64,000 nt of DNA from Oscillospiraceae bacterium (GTDB lineage Bacteria > Bacillota > Clostridia > Oscillospirales > Oscillospiraceae): NCBI GenBank assembly GCA_902790375.1, contig CADARY010000018.1, positions 1-64,000 on the forward strand, read 5' to 3'. This document shows positions 1 through 6,829 of this stretch, in pieces. The position numbers were made by a program, and so were the translations under genes. The first letter of the stretch is position 1; every line of letters begins with the position of its first letter. The notes below the pieces were generated by a model. That model made no database searches and was not told where the DNA came from. It saw only the letters and a list, made by a program, of their open reading frames with translations.

Positions 1-76
<76 letters not shown>

Positions 77-202
77 GTATCCAAACAAGCTCTCGCTTGC
101 TCAAATCTTATTGAAGCTTACTAGCTCTCAAAGAAATCTTTATAGTCATTTCTGACTTTAAGAACCCTTTTCTTGGTGCTTATTTAGCATAAGCTGTTCT
201 TA

Positions 203-220
203 CATTGTTCAATTTTCAAG
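203..220 (-). promoter_or_regulatory. rRNA leader boxA-like motif
   Basis: On the minus strand the leader contains CTTGAAAATTGAACAATG between the nearest promoter and the 16S start. Similar CTTTGAAAACTGAACAA motifs are typical of Firmicute rRNA leaders and spacers, where they take part in antitermination and processing. Assignment is by resemblance only. Confidence 0.45.
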
Positions 221-258
221 GTACTCTCTGCGCTCGCCTTTTCGGCGGCAGCTTTGTT

Positions 259-287
259 ATTATAGCAAAGCTTTTTGAGTTTGTCAA
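259..287 (-). promoter_or_regulatory. rRNA promoter 1 (nearest to 16S)
   Basis: On the minus strand: TTGACA, a 17-bp spacer, TATAAT. This is a perfect sigma-A consensus and the closest of four tandem promoters to the 16S gene. Confidence 0.9.
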
Positions 288-366
288 GAACTTTTTTCAA
301 ATTCTTTCGAATTTTTTGAAGCTCTTTGCGGCTCGCTCGCTTGCCTCTTGGCTGAGCAGCTTTGCT

Positions 367-395
367 ATTTTAGCAGATCTGCTTGAGTTTGTCAA
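367..395 (-). promoter_or_regulatory. rRNA promoter 2
   Basis: On the minus strand: TTGACA, 17 bp, TAAAAT. It lies 108 bp upstream of promoter 1 and shares the flanking AAAAAAGTTCTTGACAAACT sequence with it, so the two arose by duplication. Confidence 0.88.
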
Positions 396-477
396 GAACT
401 TTTTTCGGATTCGCCAGAATCTTTTTTCAAGCCCTCTTTGACTTCCTCGTTCCGCCTCTCAGGTGTGTAGCTTTGTT

Positions 478-506
478 ATTATAGCAAAGCTGTCTGGTTT
501 TGTCAA
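478..506 (-). promoter_or_regulatory. rRNA promoter 3
   Basis: On the minus strand: TTGACA, 17 bp, TATAAT, 111 bp upstream of promoter 2. The TTCTGGCGAATCCGAAAAAA segment upstream of promoter 2 recurs here. Confidence 0.9.
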
Positions 507-582
507 GAGCTTTTTTCGGATTCGCCAGAATCTTTTATCTGCTCTTTGTAATCAAAACCGCCCTTCTCTCGAGCGCCAACGT

Positions 583-611
583 AATATAGCACCGAAAACG
601 GTGAAAGTCAA
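583..611 (-). promoter_or_regulatory. rRNA promoter 4 (most distal)
   Basis: On the minus strand: TTGACT, 17 bp, TATATT, 105 bp upstream of promoter 3. It is slightly off consensus, but spacing and phasing match the other three. It lies back to back with the gerA promoter region. Confidence 0.75.
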
Positions 612-650
612 CACTTTTTTGCAAGTTTTTTCAAGATCTTTTTTTGCCCT

Positions 651-679
651 AAATATTGTGCTTCTTTTGGGATATACTA
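651..679 (+). promoter_or_regulatory. possible sporulation-type promoter of gerA
   Basis: AAATA, 17 bp, TATACTA resembles a forespore sigma-G promoter (-10 consensus CATWMTA), the sigma factor that normally transcribes gerA operons. No good sigma-A -35 box is seen at the right distance. If used, transcription would begin near 686. Confidence 0.35.
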
Positions 680-685
680 CACTAC

Positions 686-2176
686 ATGTATACGAACACT
701 TTTCAATCCGCCGCGGCCCTGCATACGCACCGCGCGCCGGTCTATCCCTTTATGATTTCGCTTGTCTCTCTTGAGGAGATCTTCTCTGCCTGTGCTGATT
801 TCCAGACCCGCTCCCTGCGTCTGGGTCTCGATTCCGGGCGTCTCGTCACACTCTGCTGGGTAGAAGGCCTTGTCTCCGCCCAGATGCTGACGGAGGATGT
901 GATCCGCCCGCTCACGAGCCTTGCCCGTCTCCCGGAGGGAGACAGCCAGCGGCAGAGCCTGCTGCGCATTCTGGCAGGCGCTGTCTACAACTGCTCCGCC
1001 CGTTACCGGGAGACCATGGACGAGGTGGTGGAGGACCTGACCCATGGCTGCTGCGTGCTGCTGTTTGAAAACGCGGGGCAGGCCGTAAGCTTCGAGGCCC
1101 GCAGCGATGCGCGGCGCGCAATTGCGGAGCCGACGCTGGAGAAGTCCATCAAGGGCGCGAAGGACGCCTTCGTAGAAACGCTGCGCGTGAACACGGCGCT
1201 TGTGCGCCGGAAGCTCTGCACCCCGGAGCTCAAGCTTGTGGAGGCGCAGCTCGGGCGCACAAGCCGCACAACGGTGGCGCTGTTTTACCTGGACGGCGCA
1301 GCCGACCCCGAGACGGCCGCGGCGCTTGGACGCCGTCTCGACGCGCTGGATGTGGAGGGCCTGCTTGCCGCCGGCATCCTGGAGGAGCGGCTGGCGGACG
1401 CGCCCGCTTCTCCCTTCCCGCAGCTGCTGCACACGGAGCGTCCGGATCGCTTCGCTCAATATATAATGGAAGGGCGCATCGGTCTGCTGGTGGACGGGCT
1501 GCCCATCGGCCTGTGTACACCGGTGACGCTTGCGGACTTTCTGCGTGGCACAGGCGACGGGAACAGCAACCGGCTCGCTGCCAGCGCCCTGACCCTGCTG
1601 CGCTGGCTGGCCTTCTTCCTGAGCATGCTGCTGCCCGCCCTCTACGTCGCCATCGCCCTCTACCACCAGGAGATGATCCCCACGCGTCTGCTCCTGAGCG
1701 TCATCGAGGCCAAGCAGAAGGTACCCTTTTCCACGGCGCTGGAGGTGATCGGGATGCTTTTGAGCTTTGAACTTCTGCAGGAAGCCGGACTGCATCTGCC
1801 AAATCCCATCGGCGACACCGTCTCCATCATCGGCGCGCTGATCGTGGGCCAGTCCGCGGTAGAGGCGCGGGTGGTCTCCCCCATTGCCATCATTGTGGTC
1901 GCCTTTGCCGGCATTGCGGGCTACACGCTGCCGAGCCAGGATCTGGGCGCGGCGGTGCGCCTGATCCGCATGGCCCTGGTGTTCGCCGCGGTGGCGGCGG
2001 GTCTTTTCGGCGTGGGGGCGGCGCTCTGCCTGCTGCTGCTGCATCTGGCCGAGCTGGACAGTCTGGGCCATAACTACACCGCGCCTCTCTCCGACGGGGA
2101 ACCGCTGCCGTTCAGCCGCCTGATCCTGCGGGGCCTCGGGCAGGAGACAAACCCGGACAGGAGCCGAACGCCATGA
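686..2176 (+). CDS. gerA: spore germination receptor subunit A (GerA family)
   Basis: Membrane subunit of a germinant receptor, acting in the inner spore membrane to start germination when a nutrient binds. The N-terminal half is soluble; the C-terminal half has several hydrophobic segments. The family signature LPNPIGDTVSIIGALIVGQ and the following AVEARVVSP mark it clearly as GerA. The start is unsure: neither ATG 686 nor ATG 752 has a Shine-Dalgarno sequence, and similarity to the family appears to begin near the second, so 752 may be the true start. It overlaps gerC by 4 bases (ATGA), implying translational coupling. It lies divergently from the rRNA promoters. Confidence 0.9.
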   Translation: MYTNTFQSAAALHTHRAPVYPFMISLVSLEEIFSACADFQTRSLRLGLDSGRLVTLCWVEGLVSAQMLTEDVIRPLTSLARLPEGDSQRQSLLRILAGAVYNCSARYRETMDEVVEDLTHGCCVLLFENAGQAVSFEARSDARRAIAEPTLEKSIKGAKDAFVETLRVNTALVRRKLCTPELKLVEAQLGRTSRTTVALFYLDGAADPETAAALGRRLDALDVEGLLAAGILEERLADAPASPFPQLLHTERPDRFAQYIMEGRIGLLVDGLPIGLCTPVTLADFLRGTGDGNSNRLAASALTLLRWLAFFLSMLLPALYVAIALYHQEMIPTRLLLSVIEAKQKVPFSTALEVIGMLLSFELLQEAGLHLPNPIGDTVSIIGALIVGQSAVEARVVSPIAIIVVAFAGIAGYTLPSQDLGAAVRLIRMALVFAAVAAGLFGVGAALCLLLLHLAELDSLGHNYTAPLSDGEPLPFSRLILRGLGQETNPDRSRTP

Positions 2177-3321
2177 GAAAGGCTCTGATCACGCTGCTGT
2201 GCGCAGCTGAGCTTCTGCTCTTTACCGGCAAAACCGGGCTCAGGCACAATTACCGCGAGGTGGAGCAGCTCCTCGTGATCCAGACCATGGGCCTTGACGC
2301 CCTGCGCGGCGGCGTGACGCTCTCCCTCGCAGCGGCGGGAGAGGAGGATCGGGGCGTGGCCAGGATGAGGGCGGACGGAATCTCGATCTCGGCAGCCATG
2401 GACCGCATCCGCGGCTATTCCTATGAGGAGGAGCTCTTCTGCCCGCACATCGGGCAGCTCCTGCTCGGGGAGAAGGCGGCGGAGCAGGGCATTGAGAGCG
2501 CGCTTGCCTATATCAGCCGCTCGCCGGATCTGCGGCTGGATATGCCGCTCTTTGTTGTGCGCGGCGGCACGGCGGCCGACGCGCTGATGAACGTCGGCAC
2601 CGGGGAGAAGGGCATCAGCGATGTGATGCAGATCGTGGAGCAGGACGTGAAGCGCCGGGGTGAGAGCGGCCTGACCACTGCGGCCCAGATCCTGCGGGAC
2701 ACGGCCCGCTGCGGCAGCGCGCTGATCTGCGCCCTGAACCCCGGCCCCGCGGCGGAGACGCTCAGCGGGGCGGACGAGCAAAAGGAAGCCTCCGACGATC
2801 TCAGCATCGCCCCGCTGGGCTACGCGATCCTGCGGGAGGGGCGCTTGTGCCGCTACCTGACCGAGGAGCAGGGCATTGCCGTGGGCTTTCTGAAAAACCG
2901 GGTCGGCCGCTCCACCGTACAGCTCCGGGACAGCCACGGCAATAACGCCGTGCTGGAGCTCAACGGCGGCTCCTGCCGCATCCGCCCTCTCTGGGAGGGG
3001 GATGTGCTCCGGGGTCTGGAGATACACGCCGACGCCCGGGCCAGCATCCTGGAGCTTGGCGGGCGCAGCGCCCTGAAGGGGGCGCAGGACGCAGACTACC
3101 TGACCGCGCAGCTGGAGGCCCGCCTCGCCCGCTATCTCAGCGAAGCCCTGCAGGCCTCGAAGGACCTGAAGGCAGACTATCTCTGCCTTGCCGAGCAGGT
3201 CGAGCGCGCCGATCCCAAAGCCTACCGCGCTCTGGGCCGGGACTTCGTGGATCTGCTGCCGGAGCTGGAGCTGGAGATCACGGTCAGCGCAAGGCTGAAC
3301 CAGATGAGCGATATGATGTGA
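2173..3321 (+). CDS. gerC: spore germination protein, Ger(x)C family
   Basis: Third component of the germinant receptor, normally a lipoprotein on the outer face of the inner spore membrane. The 382-residue protein has the family opening: a hydrophobic leader followed by REVEQLLVIQTMGLD (compare REIEELAIVQGIGID in relatives). The usual lipobox cysteine is absent: after LLLFTG comes K rather than C, so lipidation as in normal GerC is not expected. The only Cys in the leader is at residue 10, inside the hydrophobic core. It overlaps gerA by 4 bp and is followed 12 bp later by gerB. Family assignment is firm; the consequence of the missing Cys is inference. Confidence 0.88.
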   Translation: MRKALITLLCAAELLLFTGKTGLRHNYREVEQLLVIQTMGLDALRGGVTLSLAAAGEEDRGVARMRADGISISAAMDRIRGYSYEEELFCPHIGQLLLGEKAAEQGIESALAYISRSPDLRLDMPLFVVRGGTAADALMNVGTGEKGISDVMQIVEQDVKRRGESGLTTAAQILRDTARCGSALICALNPGPAAETLSGADEQKEASDDLSIAPLGYAILREGRLCRYLTEEQGIAVGFLKNRVGRSTVQLRDSHGNNAVLELNGGSCRIRPLWEGDVLRGLEIHADARASILELGGRSALKGAQDADYLTAQLEARLARYLSEALQASKDLKADYLCLAEQVERADPKAYRALGRDFVDLLPELELEITVSARLNQMSDMM

Positions 3322-3333
3322 GGTGGTGACCCC

Positions 3334-4485
3334 ATGCGCGAGCAATACAACATGCGGCAGCTTTTGAGTCTCGGCACGGTGATCGCGCTGACGCCCGCGC
3401 TGCGGCTCTTCCCGGCACGGGCCGCGCAGCTTGCCGGCAGGGCCGGGTGGCTGGCGGGGCTCGCGGCGCTGCCGCTGGCGCTGGGCTGGGCCTGGGCCAT
3501 GGCCCGCTTCCTGGAGGCCATGCAGCCCGGGGAGCAGCTCCCCGATCTGCTGCTGCGCCTGGGCGGGAAGGGCTTCGGCCGGCCAGCTCTCTGTGTTTTC
3601 GCTCTCTGGTGCCTGGTCTATGCGGGCTTTGTGCTGCGCTCGGGCGCGGACCGGCTTGTGGGGACCATCTATCCCGGCGCCTCCCCGTGGCTTCTGAGCC
3701 AGCTCATGGGGCTCACGGCCCTGATGGCGGCGCTCTCCACGCCGCGGAGCCTCGTGCGCATGGGGCGGATGCTGCTGGGCCTTCTGCTGGGAGTCCTGCT
3801 GGCGCTGCTGACGGCTGCTTTTTTCTCTGCGGCTCCGGACAATCTCCTGCCGGTAGGGCAGCCGGATCTGTGGCCGCTCATCAAGGCCGCGCCCATCCCG
3901 CTGGACATTGTGTCCGGGGCGGGCACCGCCCTGTGCATGCTCGCCGGCGGGCTGAAGGATCGCTCCCGTCTCTTCCCCGCCCTGGGGCTCTGGAGCGCGG
4001 GCCTGTGCGCCCTGCTCTCGCTTCTGAGCGCCGCGGTGATCGGGGTCTTCGGCGACGCCCTCACCGCGCAGCTTGCCCGCCCCTTCTTTGTGCTGGTGCG
4101 CACACTGACCTTCTTCCGCACACTGGAGCGGGTGGAGGCGCTGGTGGTGATGCTCTGGATCTTCCCGGATTTTCTGATCACGGCCCTCTTTCTCTGGGCC
4201 GGGCAGTACAGCCTGCGGCTTCTGTGCGGCTACCGGCCGGATACCGCGCAGCATGCGCGCCTTGATATGGGCGAAGGGCGCTTTCTCATCTGGGTCTGTG
4301 GCGCGGCGGCGACAGTCCTCTCCCTCTTCCTCGGCCGGGAGCCTGCTGCGCTGGAGCGCTGGTCCGCCGCCTTCATCCCGGCGGGAAACCTCTGTATGGT
4401 ATTTGTGTTTCTCCCCCTGGTATATCTTGCCGGGCGCAGGCAAAAGCCGGACAGCGGCGGCACGCCGTCCGCGTCCCGCAGTTGA
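3334..4485 (+). CDS. gerB: spore germination receptor subunit B (GerAB permease-like)
   Basis: Integral membrane protein of 383 residues with about ten hydrophobic segments, of the endospore germination permease family within the APC superfamily. This subunit is thought to hold the germinant-binding site of the receptor. A GGTGG ribosome-binding site precedes the ATG. Gene order here is A-C-B; A-B-C is the commonest order in bacilli. Residues such as EERVEALVVMLWIFPDFL match the C-terminal half of the family. It is the last gene of the operon; the next gene has its own promoter. Confidence 0.87.
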   Translation: MREQYNMRQLLSLGTVIALTPALRLFPARAAQLAGRAGWLAGLAALPLALGWAWAMARFLEAMQPGEQLPDLLLRLGGKGFGRPALCVFALWCLVYAGFVLRSGADRLVGTIYPGASPWLLSQLMGLTALMAALSTPRSLVRMGRMLLGLLLGVLLALLTAAFFSAAPDNLLPVGQPDLWPLIKAAPIPLDIVSGAGTALCMLAGGLKDRSRLFPALGLWSAGLCALLSLLSAAVIGVFGDALTAQLARPFFVLVRTLTFFRTLERVEALVVMLWIFPDFLITALFLWAGQYSLRLLCGYRPDTAQHARLDMGEGRFLIWVCGAAATVLSLFLGREPAALERWSAAFIPAGNLCMVFVFLPLVYLAGRRQKPDSGGTPSASRS

Positions 4486-4510
4486 CGTCTCTGCGCCTCT
4501 GTGGTAGAAT
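4482..4510 (+). promoter_or_regulatory. sigma-A promoter of the 70-residue protein
   Basis: TTGACG, 17-bp spacer, TAGAAT, about 50 bp upstream of the start at 4559. The -35 box begins inside the last codon of gerB. Confidence 0.8.
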
Positions 4511-4558
4511 AAGAACAATTCCAACGGAAATCATCCTGCCATGCAAGGAGGCTTTATT

Positions 4559-4771
4559 ATGGATTTCAGACACATGACCGTGAAGGACTGCTTTGCCAAT
4601 CCCGCATGCAAGGCAATCATCCAGGAGTATGCGCCCCAGATCATGAAATACCCCATCAAGCTCTTCAACAGAAAGAGCTGCGGCGAGATCTTTGATCTGG
4701 TGGTCAGCAAGAAGATCGTACCCGAGGATGTGGCCAGGACCATTGAGGCCAAGATCAATGAGATCCTGTAA
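4559..4771 (+). CDS. small conserved-looking protein of unknown function
   Basis: A 70-residue protein beginning MDFRHMTVKDCFANP. The ATG at 4559 is chosen because AAGGAGG lies 7 bases before it; the upstream in-frame ATG at 4541 overlaps that ribosome-binding site. It has its own sigma-A promoter and a strong terminator, so it is a monocistronic, probably well expressed gene. The opening (MTVKDCFANPACKAIIQEY) recalls a short helical module sometimes found at the C-terminus of clostridial beta-glucosidases, but the resemblance is weak and no function is assigned. Confidence 0.75.
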   Translation: MDFRHMTVKDCFANPACKAIIQEYAPQIMKYPIKLFNRKSCGEIFDLVVSKKIVPEDVARTIEAKINEIL

Positions 4772-4781
4772 GGGCAAAAGC

Positions 4782-4823
4782 GCCCTCTTTTCCGCATAAG
4801 GGAAAAGAGGGCGGCTTTTTATT
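4782..4823. terminator. bidirectional intrinsic terminator
   Basis: A perfect 12-bp stem (GCCCTCTTTTCC / GGAAAAGAGGGC) with a 7-base loop, followed on the plus strand by GGCTTTTTATT. It lies between the convergent 70-residue gene and mgtC. Confidence 0.9.
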
Positions 4824-5559
4824 CGTATTTGGTATAAAGGGGACTGTTGCTGACGGAGAGGATATCCTCCCGCTCCGACATGAACTCCTTGATTTCGGCA
4901 TAGGTGAGCGCCTTTTTGCGGCGGATGGTGAGATCGTACTCCGTAGTCCCGTCCTTGCGGCGGGTGATCTTGCTGTCGGAGACCTGGGCCTCCCAGGCCT
5001 TCATCTGCTCCTCCAGCGCCGTGTTGAAATCATAGCCGTTTTTCACCGTAAACTGCATGCGGTTTCCGGTATAGGTGTCCCCAAACACGGTAAAGCGGTG
5101 CAGCAGAAGCTGCATGCCGACCATCATCAGGGTCGAGACGATGCCCACCACGAAAAGCCCGGCGCCCATGGCAAGGCCGATGCCCGCCGTGAGCCAGAGT
5201 CCCGCCGCGGTAGTCAGGCCCTTGACGCTCCCGCCGTTTTTGATGATGACGGCCGAGCACAGAAAGCTGATGCCGCTGACCACCTGGGCCGCCAAACGGG
5301 CCGAGTCTGCCCCGCGGGTGCCCGGGAAGTCGCTGCCGTCCGGCAGTGTGAGGTCGACAAAGCCATATTTGGAAATAATCATGATCAGCGCCGCGGCAAA
5401 GCATACCACCAGATGCGTGCGCACGCCGGCCTCCTTAAAGCGCTTGCTGCGCTCGATGCCGATGACGGCCCCGCAGCCTGCGGCCATCAGAAGGCGGAAC
5501 ATGAAATCCAGCTGCTGCATCGCCGAAAACTGCGTATCCACATATTGTGACAGAACCAT
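4819..5559 (-). CDS. MgtC/SapB family membrane protein
   Basis: A 246-residue inner-membrane protein. The N-terminal half carries the MgtC/SapB segments, including CGAVIGIERS and GVRTHLVVC with the family's GxER and GxRTH signatures and ISFLCSAVIIKNGGSVKGLTTAAGLW. The C-terminal ~90 residues form a soluble domain with the look of an ACT-type fold. The start at 5559 is supported by GGAAGGAGG 6 bases upstream. The gene has a perfect promoter at 5714-5742 and a leader of about 150 nt. MgtC proteins act in magnesium stress and virulence in some bacteria; in Firmicutes the role is not settled. Confidence 0.88.
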   Translation of the reverse strand: MVLSQYVDTQFSAMQQLDFMFRLLMAAGCGAVIGIERSKRFKEAGVRTHLVVCFAAALIMIISKYGFVDLTLPDGSDFPGTRGADSARLAAQVVSGISFLCSAVIIKNGGSVKGLTTAAGLWLTAGIGLAMGAGLFVVGIVSTLMMVGMQLLLHRFTVFGDTYTGNRMQFTVKNGYDFNTALEEQMKAWEAQVSDSKITRRKDGTTEYDLTIRRKKALTYAEIKEFMSEREDILSVSNSPLYTKYE

Positions 5560-5707
5560 ACCATACCTCCTTCCGAGGGAAGATTCAAAACCCTTGCGCG
5601 CAAAATACAGCGCCCCGGCAGAAAGCGAACCCGGCTTTTGCCAAAAGGCTGACACGTTGCGTTCAGGAGTAGCATAAGAGCCGCGGCAAAGCCCCGACTC
5701 TTTTTAT
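5560..5707 (-). other. long structured leader of the mgtC-like gene
   Basis: The leader opens with a strong stem in which GCATAA...AGAG pairs with CTCTTATGC around a GC-rich apical part, and a second hairpin follows. This arrangement suggests RNA-level control. I could not match it to the M-box or the yybP-ykoY riboswitch consensus. Confidence 0.4.
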
Positions 5708-5713
5708 GCACGT

Positions 5714-5742
5714 ATTATAGGGATAAAACAGGGCCTTGTCAA
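5714..5742 (-). promoter_or_regulatory. sigma-A promoter of the mgtC-like gene
   Basis: On the minus strand: TTGACA, 17 bp, TATAAT, a perfect consensus. Transcription should start near 5707, leaving an untranslated leader of about 148 nt. Confidence 0.9.
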
Positions 5743-5790
5743 TTGCCCGCTTTGCCAGTTTCCTCCGCCCCTTTTTGCGCAATTTGCACA

Positions 5791-5819
5791 TTGTGATGCA
5801 CTACATCCTATGATATACT
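5791..5819 (+). promoter_or_regulatory. sigma-A promoter of the DUF1275 gene
   Basis: TTGTGA, 17 bp, TATACT, about 50 bp upstream of the start at 5877. Confidence 0.7.
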
Positions 5820-5876
5820 GTGAACTCCAGGTTCGGTTTTATCCTGGCCTTTTTGATTTTTTTCGAGGAGAACCCT

Positions 5877-6527
5877 ATGAAGAGCAAGCCCGTCCTTTTT
5901 CGCCGATACGGCGTATCCCTCGCCCTTGCCTCCGTGGGCGGATTTCTGGAGGCCTACACCTACGTCACGCGCGACGGGGTCTTTGCCAACGCCCAGACCG
6001 GCAATATCGCCCGCATGGGTCTGAACCTCGCCCAGGGCAATGTGCTGCTGACCCTGCGCTTCCTGATCCCGGTCATCGCCTTCATTGCGGGGGTCACGCT
6101 GTCCCTCCAGCTCAGGCAGCGGCGGCGCGACTGGGAGCGGATCATCCTGCTGCTGGAGATCGCGCTGCTGTTTCTGGTGGGCCTCATCCCCCCGGCCAGG
6201 CTCAGCGTGCTGGCAACGGTGACAGTCTCCTTTGTCTGCGCCATGCAGGTGGAGAGCTTCCGCAAATTCGGGGATAATTCCTTTGCCTCCACCATGTGCA
6301 CCGGCAATCTCCGCATTGCCACCGAGCATCTCAACCGCTATTTTTCAACCAAAGACCCCGAAGCGCTGCATATCAGCCTGCAGTACTACGGCATCGACCT
6401 CATGTTCGCCTGCGCGGTGCTGGTGGGCTACTGGGTCACCCGGGCCTTCGGCACACGCGCCGTCTGGTGGGCGCTGCTGGTGCCGGCGGCGCTGCTGATC
6501 CTGCTGCGCCGGGACGGAAAGGAGTGA
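5877..6527 (+). CDS. DUF1275 (YoaK-like) membrane protein
   Basis: A 216-residue integral membrane protein with about six hydrophobic segments. The opening GGFLEAYTYVTRDGVFANAQ followed by TGNIARMG is the diagnostic start of the DUF1275 family, and ASTMCTGNLRIATEHL is the second family signature. The family is widespread but its substrate is unknown. The ATG at 5877 follows GAGGAG at good spacing. The downstream DUF4250 gene starts 6 bases after the stop, so the two are co-transcribed. Confidence 0.85.
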   Translation: MKSKPVLFRRYGVSLALASVGGFLEAYTYVTRDGVFANAQTGNIARMGLNLAQGNVLLTLRFLIPVIAFIAGVTLSLQLRQRRRDWERIILLLEIALLFLVGLIPPARLSVLATVTVSFVCAMQVESFRKFGDNSFASTMCTGNLRIATEHLNRYFSTKDPEALHISLQYYGIDLMFACAVLVGYWVTRAFGTRAVWWALLVPAALLILLRRDGKE

Positions 6528-6532
6528 GCCCC

Positions 6533-6706
6533 ATGCTGCCGAAGGACCCCATGATCCTGCTGAGTGTGGTCAACACCCATCTGCGGGATGACTGCCCAAG
6601 CCTCGACGCCCTGTGCGAACGCCTGGACATTGAGCGCGAGGAGCTGGAGGCAAGGCTGGAAGCCGTCGGCTTTGCCTATGATGCCGAGCAGAACCGCTTT
6701 CGATAA
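6533..6706 (+). CDS. DUF4250 family small protein
   Basis: A 57-residue protein, MLPKDPMILLSVVNTHLRDD at its start, matching the small clostridial DUF4250 family (MLPKDPMILLS is its hallmark). It is largely helical and acidic in the second half. GGAGTGAGCCCC precedes the ATG, and the ribosome-binding site overlaps the end of the DUF1275 gene, so it is translated as part of the same operon. Function unknown. Confidence 0.85.
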   Translation: MLPKDPMILLSVVNTHLRDDCPSLDALCERLDIEREELEARLEAVGFAYDAEQNRFR

Positions 6707-6770
6707 AGAGTCGCTGTGAACGCCGGCCCCTGCGCCGCAGTGCGCAGGTCTTATACCGCCCGTATAAGAA

Positions 6771-6806
6771 CGTCCCCCGCGCTCTTCGCGCGGGGGACGC
6801 CCGTTT
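6771..6806. terminator. intrinsic terminator
   Basis: A 12-bp GC-rich stem (CGTCCCCCGCGC / GCGCGGGGGACG) with a 5-base loop lies between the DUF4250 gene and the convergent surface-protein gene. The T-rich tail on the plus strand is short (CCCGTTTGTTA). Confidence 0.75.
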
Positions 6807-6829
6807 GTTATGGGGTTTTCAGCCCTTTA

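Noticed and set aside
2074-4524. An 816-codon minus-strand frame across gerA-gerB
   Set aside because: Low-complexity Gln/Arg/Gly composition typical of antisense frames in GC-rich genes; the plus-strand ger genes are clear.
5560-5707. M-box magnesium riboswitch before the mgtC-like gene
   Set aside because: The characteristic GGTGAGGCTCC and related conserved blocks are absent.
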